The position numbers were made by a program, and so were the translations under genes. The notes below the pieces were generated by a model, which was not told where the DNA came from, did no database searches, and worked only from the letters and a program-made list of their open reading frames with translations. This document shows, one piece after another, positions 38,113-48,143 of a stretch of 64,000 nucleotides of DNA. How positions within the stretch are numbered: the stretch's first letter is position 1; each line of letters opens with the position of its first letter. The DNA is from Chitinibacter bivalviorum (GTDB lineage: Bacteria > Pseudomonadota > Gammaproteobacteria > Burkholderiales > Chitinibacteraceae): NCBI RefSeq assembly GCF_013403565.1, contig NZ_CP058627.1:3472001-3536000 (forward strand), in the 5' to 3' direction.

Positions 38113-39186
38113 TTGAACCTCGATTTCCTGAAACCTGCAGCTCCACCCCTTATTGGGGTCGACATCAGTGCATCTGCTGTCAAAATGGTTGAGCTGAGCC
38201 AAACAGGGCGCAATTTTAGCTTAGACCGCTATGTAATTGAGCCTTTGCCAAAAGATGCTGTGACCGATAGCAATATTACCAATCCAGATGCAGTTGCTGA
38301 AGCTGTTCGCCGTGCCTGGAAGCAGATGGGCGGAAAAATCAAAAATGTGGCGATAGCATTGCCTGCCTCTGCGGTGATTACAAAAAAAATCCTCGTTGCA
38401 GCTGGAATGAATGAGCGTGATTTGGAAATGCAGGTTGAGACCGAAGCAAATCAATACATTCCATTCTCATTGGATGAAGTCAATCTAGACTTCCAAGTGT
38501 TGGGAGTCGCTCCAAATAGCCCCGATGAGGAAGAAGTTTTAATTGCTGCTGCGAAAAAGAATAAAGTAGATGAGCGTGTAGCTGCTATCGAAGAGGCAGG
38601 CCTTAAGGCTTCTGTATTGGACGTAGAGTCTTACGCGACACAAGCCGCATTCGAATTAATGCGCCCGCAGTTGCCTAATGGCGGTGATAATCAAATTGTT
38701 GCAGTGGTTGATATTGGTGCAACCGCTATGCACATGAATATCTTCAAGGATGGGCAGTCAATTTACAGCCGTGATCAAGGATATGCCGGCAATCAATTGA
38801 CCCAAGAAATTCAGCGGAAATTCAATATGTCCTCAGAAGAAGCTGAGCAGGCGAAACGGCAGGGTGGTTTGCCAGATAATTATGAGCCAGATGTGTTGCA
38901 GCCGTTTATGGATACCATGGCTTTAGAAATTTCGCGTTCGCTCCAGTTCTTTTACACATCAAGTAACTACACAACCGTTGATCATATTTTATTGGCTGGT
39001 GGTTGTAGCGTGATTCATGGTCTTGATGAGGCCGTTTCAAGTCGAACTCAAGTTGCTAGTACGATGCGTGCCAATCCATTTTTTAGCATGTCTACGGGTA
39101 AGGTGCGTGGCAAACAAATTCAATTGGATGCCCCTTCACTGCTCATTGCGTGTGGTTTGGCCATGAGGAGGTTTGACCCAGCATGA
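38113..39186 (+). CDS. pilM: Type IV pilus assembly protein PilM
   Basis: 357 residues, actin-like ATPase fold: PPLIGVDISASAVKMVEL (phosphate 1), VETEANQYIPFSLDEVNLDF, VAVVDIGATAMHMNIF (phosphate 2) and HILLAGGCSVIHGLDEAV. PilM is the cytoplasmic member of the PilMNOP alignment subcomplex and binds the N-terminal tail of PilN. The start is taken as TTG at 38113, since GGGG lies 9 bases upstream and the family begins right before the LDFLKPAAPPLIG stretch; a TTG at 38065 would add 16 residues. It overlaps pilN by 4 bases. Confidence 0.95.
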   Translation: MNLDFLKPAAPPLIGVDISASAVKMVELSQTGRNFSLDRYVIEPLPKDAVTDSNITNPDAVAEAVRRAWKQMGGKIKNVAIALPASAVITKKILVAAGMNERDLEMQVETEANQYIPFSLDEVNLDFQVLGVAPNSPDEEEVLIAAAKKNKVDERVAAIEEAGLKASVLDVESYATQAAFELMRPQLPNGGDNQIVAVVDIGATAMHMNIFKDGQSIYSRDQGYAGNQLTQEIQRKFNMSSEEAEQAKRQGGLPDNYEPDVLQPFMDTMALEISRSLQFFYTSSNYTTVDHILLAGGCSVIHGLDEAVSSRTQVASTMRANPFFSMSTGKVRGKQIQLDAPSLLIACGLAMRRFDPA

Positions 39187-39776
39187 TTAGAATTAACTTA
39201 CTCCCCCATCGTCAAGAAAAACGGATTGCTAGGCAACGTCGCTTCGTCGGTATGTTGGCTTTTTCGTTCTTGGTTGCTATAGCAATTTTGATTGCAGGGT
39301 ATCTATTTTTAAGTTCAAAAATTGATACTCAAAATGAGAGAAATGAATTTCTGACGATCGAAAATGCCAAGCTCGATAAGGAAATTGCTGAAATTGAAAA
39401 GCTAAAAGCAGAGAAGCAGGCGTTGCTTGATCGTAAACAAATTGTTGAACGGTTGCAGTCTAATCGAACTGAAATTGTCCATCTAATGGATCAGTTGACT
39501 AGACAAGTTCCTGAGGGTGTTTATCTGAAAGATGTTAAGCAAACCGCTGATTTGGTTGTAATAAATGGTTATGCTCAGTCTAATGCCCGAGTTTCTACTC
39601 TGATGCGTAACTTGAATGATTCCGCTATTTTTGAGCAGCCGCTATTGATTGAAGTGAAATCAGCAAATGTTGGTAATCAACGGTTGTCTGATTTTATTCT
39701 GAATGTAAAGGTGACTCGTGCCGTTGAAAATGCATCAGGTGTAGCCGCTCAACCCAACGTTGCTAAGGGGAAATAG
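39183..39776 (+). CDS. pilN: Type IV pilus assembly protein PilN
   Basis: 197 residues. The N-terminal MIRINLLPHRQEKR carries the conserved INLLP motif that inserts into PilM, followed by one membrane helix (about 23-43), a coiled coil (about 48-85) and a ferredoxin-like periplasmic domain. ATGA overlap with pilM implies translational coupling. Confidence 0.96.
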   Translation: MIRINLLPHRQEKRIARQRRFVGMLAFSFLVAIAILIAGYLFLSSKIDTQNERNEFLTIENAKLDKEIAEIEKLKAEKQALLDRKQIVERLQSNRTEIVHLMDQLTRQVPEGVYLKDVKQTADLVVINGYAQSNARVSTLMRNLNDSAIFEQPLLIEVKSANVGNQRLSDFILNVKVTRAVENASGVAAQPNVAKGK

Positions 39777-39778
39777 TA

Positions 39779-40414
39779 ATGACATTGGATGAGCTTAAGA
39801 ATTTAGACCCAAAAGATGCCGGCAATTGGCCAATACCCGTACAGTTAGGTGCAATGGCATTGTTGGCCGCTCTTGTAATTGGCATTGGGCATTATTATGT
39901 TTGGCAGCCACAACTCGATGAGTTAGAGGTGGGGCGACAAAAGGAAGAGCAATTAAAACAGGACTTTTTAGAAAAGAAAAAGCGCGCAATTAACCTTGAA
40001 GCTTATCGTCAGCAATTACTTGAAATTCAGCAATCTTTTGGTGCGTTGCTTAAGCAATTGCCAAATAAATCTGAAATGGAAACATTGCTGACCGAAATTA
40101 ACCAGGCTGGCGTTGGTCGTGGTCTTTTGTTTGAACTCTTTAAGCCTGGTGTAGAGCTAAAAACGGCGGAGTTCGCCGAAATGCCAATTAGCATCAAAGT
40201 GACAGGTTCGTATCATGACCTCGCAGCTTTTGTGAGTGATGTAGCACAGCTGTCTCGAATTGTGACCTTGAGTGACATTAAGTTGTCTGTACCTAAAGAC
40301 CCATCTATGTTGACAATGGAAGCCACAATTAAGACTTATCGAGCACTCGATGATGCAGAGTTACAGGCAATCCGACAGGCTGAGCTTGAGGCTCGTAAGA
40401 AAAAAAGACAGTAA
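39779..40414 (+). CDS. pilO: Type IV pilus assembly protein PilO
   Basis: 211 residues: a cytoplasmic N-terminus (TLDELKNLDPKDAGNWP), one membrane helix (about 22-42), a coiled coil and a periplasmic ferredoxin-like domain (PISIKVTGSYHDLAAFVSDV). It forms heterodimers with PilN. Starts 2 bases after the pilN stop. Confidence 0.96.
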   Translation: MTLDELKNLDPKDAGNWPIPVQLGAMALLAALVIGIGHYYVWQPQLDELEVGRQKEEQLKQDFLEKKKRAINLEAYRQQLLEIQQSFGALLKQLPNKSEMETLLTEINQAGVGRGLLFELFKPGVELKTAEFAEMPISIKVTGSYHDLAAFVSDVAQLSRIVTLSDIKLSVPKDPSMLTMEATIKTYRALDDAELQAIRQAELEARKKKRQ

Positions 40415-40435
40415 GGCTCTATCGGGAGATAAATA

Positions 40436-40960
40436 ATGAAAAGATGGATCTTACTGGGGCTAATTACTACCTCTTTAAGCGGATGCTTTGGGGATAAAAA
40501 TAGTGATTTAAAGGCTTGGATGCAAGAACAATCCGAGGGTTTGCGTGGTCGTGTAGAGCCACTGCCTGAGGTAAAGCCTTATGAGCCTTTTACTTATAAC
40601 GCATTCGATTTGCCTGATCCTTTTAAGCCCAGCAAAATGGAACTGGCTAAGAAAGGCTCGGGTGGTGGCATTGCGCCAAATACAAATCGCGTTAAAGAAA
40701 TACTTGAAAGCTACGATCTTGAGAAGTTACGCATGGTTGGGACCTTGCAGCAAGGTAAAATCATTCAGGCCTTGGTAAAGGCACCTGACGGTAATTTGTA
40801 TCGAGTTAAATTAGGTAGCTATATGGGGCAAAATTTCGGCATGGTTACAAAAGTGACCGAAACTGAGATTTCCCTTAAGGAAATTGTAGAAGATAGTGGT
40901 GGCGATTGGGTTGAACGTACAACAACCCTTAGTCTGGATGACTCGGAGCAGAAAAAATGA
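40436..40960 (+). CDS. pilP: Type IV pilus lipoprotein PilP
   Basis: 174 residues with a lipoprotein signal (LITTSLSGC, lipobox Cys about 17), a disordered linker, and the C-terminal beta-sandwich (LRMVGTLQQGKIIQALVKAP, YRVKLGSYMGQNFG) that docks onto the PilQ N0/N1 region. GGGAG precedes the ATG. Overlaps pilQ by 4 bases. Confidence 0.96.
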   Translation: MKRWILLGLITTSLSGCFGDKNSDLKAWMQEQSEGLRGRVEPLPEVKPYEPFTYNAFDLPDPFKPSKMELAKKGSGGGIAPNTNRVKEILESYDLEKLRMVGTLQQGKIIQALVKAPDGNLYRVKLGSYMGQNFGMVTKVTETEISLKEIVEDSGGDWVERTTTLSLDDSEQKK

Positions 40961-43053
40961 AGATGACTAAAATACTGAGCTGTTTAACTCAGACCGCTTT
41001 CTTGCTGATTGCTCCTTTTGCCCTAGCTGCAGAAATGGCAAGCATCACTTCAATTGATGTGAGTAATGTCAGCGCAGAAAAACAGGTTGTGAAAGTGACC
41101 TTTAACGGTGCACCTCCAACACCTACTAGCTTCTCCGTAAATACGCCGCCTCGTATTGCTTTTGATTTTGCCAATACCACTAATCAAGCGGGAAAAAGTT
41201 CGGTTCAAGTGAATGGTGCATCATTACGAATGATTAATGTTGCAGAAGGGACGGGTCGCACGCGCTTAGTGTTTAATCTGCAAAAGCCTGCTTCGTATGA
41301 AACTACAGTTGAAAATAATTCCTTATTAATTTCAATTGATGGCGCTAGTACTGCATCGGTAAACAAAAATAGTGCCCCTACACGTACTAATGCGCAATTT
41401 GCTGAGTCCAAACAGACGGGTAAACGTGAAGGAATTCAGGATATTGATTTCCGGCGCGGTTCAGCAGGTGAAGGTAAAGTTGTTATCGATTTATCTAGCT
41501 CAAATGTTGGAATTGATATTCGTCAGCAAGGCAAAAAACTCCTTGTCGAGTTTTCGAAAGCCTCACTGCCAAAGAATCTTGAACGTAGTTTAGATGTTGC
41601 TGATTTCGGTACGCCTATTCAGAAAGTAGATACCTTTAGTCAGGGCGATACGATCAAAATGCTGATCGAGCCGAAAGGTAACTGGGAGTATTCGGCGTAT
41701 CAAACCGAAAATCGCTTTGTTGTGGAAGTGCGAGATGCTGCTGATGGGAAAGGTAAAGCATCACTTGCAAAACAAAACTATAAAGGCGAGAAGCTATCTC
41801 TCAATTTCCAAAGTGTGGAAATTCGAACAGTATTGCAAGTGATTGCCGAGTTTACGGGCTTGAATATTATTACTAGTGACACTGTGAATGGTGCTTTGAC
41901 GCTACGCCTTAAAGATGTTCCTTGGGATCAAGCTTTAGACATTATTTTGCAAGCAAAAGGTTTGGATCAGCGCAAATCTGGAAATGTACTTTGGATTGCG
42001 CCAAGAGATGAATTGGCCGCAAAAGAAACGGCAGAACTTGAGGCTAAGAAAAAGATCTCCGGTTTGGAGCCTACCCGCACTGAATATTTCTTACTGAAGT
42101 ATGCTAAAGCCATAGATGCACAGAAATTACTTTCTGAGGGTAAAGGCAAAGATGCTTCAACCTCCTTGCTATCTGAGCGCGGGACTGTCGCTAGTGATTT
42201 ACGGACTAACCAAATTATTGTGCAAGACATCCCTTCAAAACTGGAGCAGGTGCGTGAATTATTAAGCAAAATCGACGTTCCAGTTCGTCAAGTGATGATC
42301 GAGGCCCGCATCGTTGAGGCTGAGGATGGATTTACTAAGAACTTAGGTGTCAAATGGAATGGTTTGTATGCCAATAAAAATGCAGGTGTTGCTGGTGGTT
42401 TAACAACCAAAGAGTATGGCACGACAAATACATTTACTGGCCCTGCTTTGGATGGTTCGAAACCCTCGGTTAATTTGCCTGCGGCAGCAATCGGTGGCTT
42501 TAATCCTGGTTCAATTGCGCTGCTGCTTGCTGGTTCTGATGGCTTGTTGGGGCTGGAACTCTCTGCTCTAGAGCAGGATGGTAAAGGCAAGATTGTCTCT
42601 AGCCCACGCTTGGTAACTGCCGATCAAGTCGAAGCAGTGATCGAGGATGGTCAGGAAATTCCATACTCAGAGTCATCTCAGAATGGTGCAACATCTGTTT
42701 CATTCAAGAAAGCAACGCTATCACTGAAAGTAACGCCACAAATTACGCCTGATGGCAGTGTATTTATGGATGTTGCTGTGAATAAAGATAGTCGTGGTGA
42801 GGCGACACTAAGTGGCCCTGCCATTAATACCAAGCAAATCAAGACTAAAGTACTGGTTGAAAACGGTGGAACAGTGGTGATTGGTGGCATCTATATTGAA
42901 GATACCACTAATACCGTGACACAAATTCCATTGCTCGGCGATATTCCTGTAATGGGTAATTTGTTCAAAAATCGCACTTCTGTTAAAGCTAAGCGTGAAT
43001 TGTTGATTTTCCTGACCCCTCGTGTATTGCAGTCAGATTTGACTTTGCGTTAA
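40957..43053 (+). CDS. pilQ: Type IV pilus secretin PilQ
   Basis: 698 residues. Signal peptide (about 1-25), two AMIN domains (about 30-260), an STN/N0 domain (LSLNFQSVEIRTVLQVIAEF), N1 domain (TEYFLLKYAKAIDAQKLLSE) and the secretin pore domain with IEARIVEAEDGFTKNLGVKW and VVIGGIYIEDTTNTVTQIP followed by LLGDIPVMGNLFKN. It forms the outer-membrane gate for the pilus. It is the last pil gene; a strong hairpin follows the stop. Confidence 0.97.
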   Translation: MKMTKILSCLTQTAFLLIAPFALAAEMASITSIDVSNVSAEKQVVKVTFNGAPPTPTSFSVNTPPRIAFDFANTTNQAGKSSVQVNGASLRMINVAEGTGRTRLVFNLQKPASYETTVENNSLLISIDGASTASVNKNSAPTRTNAQFAESKQTGKREGIQDIDFRRGSAGEGKVVIDLSSSNVGIDIRQQGKKLLVEFSKASLPKNLERSLDVADFGTPIQKVDTFSQGDTIKMLIEPKGNWEYSAYQTENRFVVEVRDAADGKGKASLAKQNYKGEKLSLNFQSVEIRTVLQVIAEFTGLNIITSDTVNGALTLRLKDVPWDQALDIILQAKGLDQRKSGNVLWIAPRDELAAKETAELEAKKKISGLEPTRTEYFLLKYAKAIDAQKLLSEGKGKDASTSLLSERGTVASDLRTNQIIVQDIPSKLEQVRELLSKIDVPVRQVMIEARIVEAEDGFTKNLGVKWNGLYANKNAGVAGGLTTKEYGTTNTFTGPALDGSKPSVNLPAAAIGGFNPGSIALLLAGSDGLLGLELSALEQDGKGKIVSSPRLVTADQVEAVIEDGQEIPYSESSQNGATSVSFKKATLSLKVTPQITPDGSVFMDVAVNKDSRGEATLSGPAINTKQIKTKVLVENGGTVVIGGIYIEDTTNTVTQIPLLGDIPVMGNLFKNRTSVKAKRELLIFLTPRVLQSDLTLR

Positions 43054-43057
43054 AACT

Positions 43058-43090
43058 CAAAGCTTGGCGATAGATCATCGCTAAGCTTTG
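43058..43090 (+). terminator. Strong hairpin after pilQ
   Basis: A 14-bp stem CAAAGCTTGGCGAT / ATCGCTAAGCTTTG with one G-U pair and loop AGATC, starting 5 bases after the pilQ stop. There is no U tract directly behind it, so it may protect the mRNA 3' end rather than terminate by itself. Confidence 0.65.
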
Positions 43091-43101
43091 TAGAATCAAG
43101 T

Positions 43102-43139
43102 AAAATGCCTGGTATGAAAATGCCAGGCAATTTTTTTTT
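43102..43139 (+). terminator. Terminator-like hairpin overlapping the aroK start codons
   Basis: TGCCTGG (43106-43112) and CCAGGCA (43123-43129) form a 7-bp stem around a 10-base loop, with AAAA before and ATTTTTTTTT after. This is a textbook intrinsic terminator shape but lies over the first codons of aroK; all three candidate ATGs (43105, 43114, 43120) are inside it. Confidence 0.6.
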
Positions 43140-43635
43140 AGTCGGCCTAATGGGGGCCGGCAAGACCACAGTTGGGCGCGCGCTAGCAAAAGCCGCAAGC
43201 AAAACTTTCTATGACTCAGATCATGAAATTGAAGCTAGAACCGGTGCCCGTATCCCCACCATATTTGAATTAGAGGGGGAGGTCGGTTTTCGTCAACGCG
43301 AAGCGGAAGCCATAGCTGACCTCACGCAGCTGAAAAATATCGTCTTAGCAACAGGCGGTGGAGCTGTGCTCCATCCGGCTAATCGAGCGCATTTACGGCG
43401 AAATGGCTACGTGATTTATCTATGCGCGAGCCCAGAAGAGCTTTATAAGCGCACCTGCCACGATAAAAATCGCCCTTTACTTCAAACTGCAGATCCAAAG
43501 GCTCGCCTCGCCGAGCTTTACGCCATACGTGATCCTTTGTATCGTGAAGTGGCCGATCTAGTCATGGATACTAGCCAGCAGAGCGTGAATTCCTTGCTGC
43601 AACTACTGCTAAAAGAATTGGAAAGAAAAACATGA
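43105..43635 (+). CDS. aroK: Shikimate kinase
   Basis: 176 residues, P-loop kinase that phosphorylates shikimate in the aromatic amino acid pathway. [20 protein letters not shown] has the Walker A loop, DSDHEIE binds the substrate/metal, [12 protein letters not shown] is the shikimate-binding stretch, and LATGGGAV the Walker B-like region. Three in-frame ATGs (43105, 43114, 43120) lie within 15 bases; the first is used here, none has a strong Shine-Dalgarno. It overlaps aroB by 4 bases (ATGA). Confidence 0.95.
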   Translation: MPGMKMPGNFFLVGLMGAGKTTVGRALAKAASKTFYDSDHEIEARTGARIPTIFELEGEVGFRQREAEAIADLTQLKNIVLATGGGAVLHPANRAHLRRNGYVIYLCASPEELYKRTCHDKNRPLLQTADPKARLAELYAIRDPLYREVADLVMDTSQQSVNSLLQLLLKELERKT

Positions 43636-44726
43636 CCCGTGTTGTTCGTGTAGACATTGCACATGCTCCTTATGATATTTTGATCGGCAAAAATTTATTG
43701 TCAGTTGCCGATCGAATTAGCTCTCTCTTGCCGCAGCCTCGTGTTGCTATTGTTAGTAATACAACGGTTGCTCCCTTGTATATGCAGCCCTTAGTGGCGT
43801 CTCTAGAGGCGCAAGGGATTGTTTGCCAGCAAATTATCCTACCCGATGGCGAAAAGTATAAAACTTGGGAGTCGCTAAATCTGATCATGGATGCATTGCT
43901 AACCGAGCGAGCGGAGCGTAAAACTACGCTGATTGCCCTGGGTGGTGGTGTTATTGGTGATATGACTGGTTTTGCAGCTGCGATTTACCAGCGCGGCGTG
44001 CCGTTTATTCAAATCCCTACTACATTATTGGCTCAGGTTGACTCATCAGTTGGCGGTAAAACAGCTATCAATCATCCTTTGGGTAAGAATATGATTGGTG
44101 CTTTTTATCAGCCACGGTTAGTGCTGGCAGATATCGATAGCCTGTCTACCTTGCCTGATCGAGAGTTCTCGGCGGGGATGGCTGAAGTTATTAAATATGG
44201 TTTGATTGACGACCCGGAGTTCCTAGCTTGGCTGGAAGTTAATATGGATGGCTTGATGGCTCGCGATGAGGTCTTGCTGGCCGAAGCTATCGAGCGCTGC
44301 TGTCAAAACAAAGCTCGAATTGTCGCTGCGGATGAAAAAGAAACAGGCCAGCGTGCCCTGTTGAACCTAGGCCATACTTTTGGTCATGCCATTGAAGCGG
44401 GCATGGGCTATGGTGTTTGGTTGCATGGTGAAGCGGTCGCCGCTGGTATGGTGTTAGCGGCCTACGCATCACAAGCACTTGGGCATCTCATTACACAAGA
44501 TGTTGAGCGCGTGATTGCGATCCTGAAAAAAACCAAACTGCCCGTGGTGTCACCTTCGCTCGGTGGCGCTGCTCGTTTTAAAGAGCTCATGGCGCAAGAT
44601 AAAAAGGTGGATGCTGGCCGCATCAAGTTTATTTTGCTGCGCCAGCTGGGTGAGGCTTATATTGGCGAATTGCCAGAGTCAGCGATTGATTCGGCATTGT
44701 TAGCCGCTTGCGAAGCCGATAAATAA
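43632..44726 (+). CDS. aroB: 3-dehydroquinate synthase
   Basis: 364 residues with the NAD- and metal-dependent AroB signatures: [64 protein letters not shown] and [11 protein letters not shown] (metal His). It performs the second step of the shikimate pathway and is translationally coupled to aroK. Its last 70 bases overlap the 3' end of the convergent YihY-like gene. Confidence 0.97.
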   Translation: MTRVVRVDIAHAPYDILIGKNLLSVADRISSLLPQPRVAIVSNTTVAPLYMQPLVASLEAQGIVCQQIILPDGEKYKTWESLNLIMDALLTERAERKTTLIALGGGVIGDMTGFAAAIYQRGVPFIQIPTTLLAQVDSSVGGKTAINHPLGKNMIGAFYQPRLVLADIDSLSTLPDREFSAGMAEVIKYGLIDDPEFLAWLEVNMDGLMARDEVLLAEAIERCCQNKARIVAADEKETGQRALLNLGHTFGHAIEAGMGYGVWLHGEAVAAGMVLAAYASQALGHLITQDVERVIAILKKTKLPVVSPSLGGAARFKELMAQDKKVDAGRIKFILLRQLGEAYIGELPESAIDSALLAACEADK

Positions 44727-45898
44727 TCTGCCAAAGTAATATCCAGAGCAGCTTTGGCCTTATCAAGCGGTAAGGACAGGCTGCTTTTTCCATCTGAGCT
44801 CAGCGGGCTCACTATCAGCTCAAATACCTGATGCAAGCGGATATTGTGCGCACTCCCCGCCAAAAACCATTCCCCATCACGGTTGGACTCTACCCAGTTT
44901 TGCCCTGCCATTTGCTCTAGCAATTGTTGGGTCGCATCAACGCCTAAACCCACTCGTTTGCGTAGTTCATTGATGTGCAAGATGTATGAGTACTGATGTG
45001 CGTACGCCAGCTCAGATAAAATTCGCATCGCCTGCTCAAATCGAGTGCCATGATGATCATCCCAGCGCCAGCCATCATTGTGCCAATACGATAGTGTGGC
45101 CGACATCACCGCGCCAGCGAGCACGATCACCCAGCATAGATACAGCCATAGCAGGAAAATCGGAAAGCTGGCAAACGCGCCGTAGACCAATTTATACGTG
45201 CCAAATTGTTTGATGTACTGGGCAAAGAGCAACTTCATCAATTCCAGCAATATTGAGGCAATCAGCGCCGCAGTAAATGCGTGGTTGCGCGGTACAAAGC
45301 AATTGGGAAGTACCAAATACAGCAAGCTGAGCGAGCCAAAAACTAAAAACCAAGGCCCAAGTTTGATAAATTCAACATCAAGCCCACCCGCAATACTGCC
45401 TGCTTGATTCGACAACCAGTTGGTCAGCGACAGGCTTAGCCCAATTAAAAGTGGCGCCAGTGTCAGTGTGGCCCAGTAGGTGAGGGTACGCGACAAGAGC
45501 TTGCGTTGGCGCTGCACACGCCAGATCGTGTTGAAGGTTTTTTCAATCGTGAGCATCAACAGCAAGGCCGTAGCTACCAAACCAATCATCCCGAAGGTGG
45601 TCAGGCGATCGGCATTTTCAGCAAATTGTCGCATATACACGCCAACCACTTTGCCAGCGGCATCGGGCACCAGATTGGTGATGATAAAACCACGAAATTT
45701 GCTGCTAATTTCATTGAACATCGGAAATGCGGAAATCACGGTCAGCGCAATCGTGAATAGTGGAACGACGGCCAGCAGCGTGGTATAGGTCAGGCTACCC
45801 GCGGTTTCAAGGCAGCGATCAGCCAGCAGTCGGCGACCTACAAAGCGGGCAAAGCCAATGATTCGGCGCCAAAGTGGCAAATCGGAAGTATCAGACAT
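44657..45898 (-). CDS. YihY/BrkB-family inner membrane protein
   Basis: 413 residues with six predicted membrane segments (about 30-285). Signatures: [52 protein letters not shown] and the later [19 protein letters not shown]. The family was once labelled RNase BN in error; its function is not established. A C-terminal cytoplasmic domain (about 300-390) resembles a winged helix, as in longer members. The ATG at 45898 ([12 protein letters not shown]) is the family-like start. The 3' end overlaps aroB by 70 bases on the other strand. Confidence 0.9.
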   Translation of the reverse strand: MSDTSDLPLWRRIIGFARFVGRRLLADRCLETAGSLTYTTLLAVVPLFTIALTVISAFPMFNEISSKFRGFIITNLVPDAAGKVVGVYMRQFAENADRLTTFGMIGLVATALLLMLTIEKTFNTIWRVQRQRKLLSRTLTYWATLTLAPLLIGLSLSLTNWLSNQAGSIAGGLDVEFIKLGPWFLVFGSLSLLYLVLPNCFVPRNHAFTAALIASILLELMKLLFAQYIKQFGTYKLVYGAFASFPIFLLWLYLCWVIVLAGAVMSATLSYWHNDGWRWDDHHGTRFEQAMRILSELAYAHQYSYILHINELRKRVGLGVDATQQLLEQMAGQNWVESNRDGEWFLAGSAHNIRLHQVFELIVSPLSSDGKSSLSLPLDKAKAALDITLADYLSASQAANNAESIADSGNSPI

Positions 45899-45945
45899 GG
45901 TCGTATGGAGAGGCTCGAATCCCTTTATAATAACGCAAACTTTGA

Positions 45946-46937
<992 letters not shown>

Positions 46938-47013
46938 TAAATCACGTCGAATTAATCTCAATACAACTATATTGGCCGCATTCAGCGGCTATTTGAAAGA
47001 CTTAGGAAATACG

Positions 47014-47493
47014 ATGAACCAAGCCAAAATCAACGAATTATTGACCATCCTTGCTGATGGTAGCCTCGAAGCAGAAGATATTGCCGCAATGACCGCCGAA
47101 GTAGCCAAAGCGGCTGCCGATGCCGATGCTTATTTAGCCAATGATCCAGAGAGCCAATACAGTGCCGCAGCAGGTATGCCGTTGGCCGAATGGGTTTTGC
47201 TGGAGCAACTCGAAGGCGGGTTGATTTTCCGTGGTGACACCGTGGCGGATGTGTACGAGCAAATCACCGATGCATTTGGCGAAGATGAACTCGATCTGGC
47301 CGTGAGCGAGTTAATTAGTTTGAGCGAAGCCGACGCGATAATCAAAGTGGCAGAAGAATTAGCGCCGCTCTACACGCGAGTCAATTTCAGCAAGCCAATT
47401 GGTGGCGCCAAACTGCAAGTGGTGCTGGTGCGTACGGCCAAGTTCGAGCGATTTTTGGAGTTGGCCGGAGAACTTGGGGTTGCTGCGTTTTAA
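47014..47493 (+). CDS. Acidic soluble protein of unknown function
   Basis: 159 residues, acidic and helical in the first half (INELLTILADGSLEAEDIAA), with no signal peptide, membrane segment or recognised motif. AGGA lies about 9 bases before the ATG at 47014, supporting this start over longer forms that run into the DUF2069 gene. It is the last gene before the accessory island. Confidence 0.75.
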   Translation: MNQAKINELLTILADGSLEAEDIAAMTAEVAKAAADADAYLANDPESQYSAAAGMPLAEWVLLEQLEGGLIFRGDTVADVYEQITDAFGEDELDLAVSELISLSEADAIIKVAEELAPLYTRVNFSKPIGGAKLQVVLVRTAKFERFLELAGELGVAAF

Positions 47494-47642
47494 GCAAAAG
47501 TGCTCAACTACGCTTGCGAGTACTCAGAAGGAGTGGTTGCGGGCCGTGTTCGGCCATGAGCGGAAGTATTTATGCGCTTGCGCTTGCCAGAATGTGCGTC
47601 AGCAGCCTTTCTGATAGCAAACGACAGTAATTCGGTTGATGC

Positions 47643-47649
47643 GTTAGGC
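47643..47649 (+). other. Possible integron core site (GTTRRRY)
   Basis: GTTAGGC, in the context GCGTTAGGC, matches the attC/attI core-site consensus. It sits 22 bases before the DUF7660 start used here, where a cassette boundary would be expected. A 7-base motif alone is weak evidence. Confidence 0.3.
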
Positions 47650-47671
47650 TTCAATGAGTGAGGCTTGCTTA

Positions 47672-47974
47672 ATGGTTAGGGTGCCAAAAGTGGACGTAAG
47701 CGAATTACTTAATCAGGTCAAAGATTCAGAGTCTTTCTTAGTCTTTGTCCGTGCACTGGCCGCAGACCGAGCCGACTCTGTGATTAAAGTGAAGGCGAGT
47801 CCCAGCCACCCGCATGACTCCGATGGCAGGGAGAGCACGACGATTGAGTCATTCTTAAAGAGTGCAATAGCTTGGGCTGAAGATAGCAATTTCGGCCTCA
47901 CCCAAGGATTGCCACAATCCAACCCATGGCGGCAATTCGCAGTTTTTCTGTATTGCGGCAAAATATATGAGTAA
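47672..47974 (+). CDS. DUF7660-like small protein
   Basis: 100 residues. The pattern VSELLNQVKDSESFLVFVRA, STTIESFLKSAIAWAEDSNF and NPWRQFAVFLYCGKIYE resembles the DUF7660 family of small accessory proteins of unknown function. The ATG at 47672 has GAGG eight bases upstream; an ATG at 47654 would add six residues. It lies in the accessory island, between a core-site-like motif and an AGCTAAC motif that begins two bases after the stop, as in integron gene cassettes. Confidence 0.75.
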   Translation: MVRVPKVDVSELLNQVKDSESFLVFVRALAADRADSVIKVKASPSHPHDSDGRESTTIESFLKSAIAWAEDSNFGLTQGLPQSNPWRQFAVFLYCGKIYE

Positions 47975-47976
47975 GT

Positions 47977-48070
47977 AGCTAACAAGTCATTCAGCCTGAA
48001 TGGCCGAGACGCGACAGCTTTACATCTATTGCCAGCCACTCATTGCACCGATTAATGAGTGTCGCCAATG
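47977..48070 (+). other. Possible incomplete attC-like recombination site
   Basis: AGCTAACAAGTCATTCA starts two bases after the DUF7660 stop and resembles the R''/L'' start of attC sites (consensus RYYYAAC; here one position deviates). Downstream is a perfect 8-bp hairpin CACTCATT / AATGAGTG. A closing GTTRRRY core was not found before the IS, so the site is degenerate, interrupted, or not an attC. Confidence 0.3.
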
Positions 48071-48074
48071 GGTC
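48071..48074. repeat. Left target site duplication GGTC
   Basis: Four bases directly outside the left inverted repeat, identical to 49713-49716. Confidence 0.75.
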
Positions 48075-48092
48075 CAGGCTGTGTAAAAACGC
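48075..48092 (+). repeat. IS left inverted repeat
   Basis: 18 bases, perfect complement of 49695-49712. The pairing would extend one base further if the adjoining C/G is counted. Confidence 0.92.
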
Positions 48093-48143
48093 TTCAACAC
48101 ACGACCGGTATAATTCTTGGAACTCCCCGCCAAGGATGATTCT

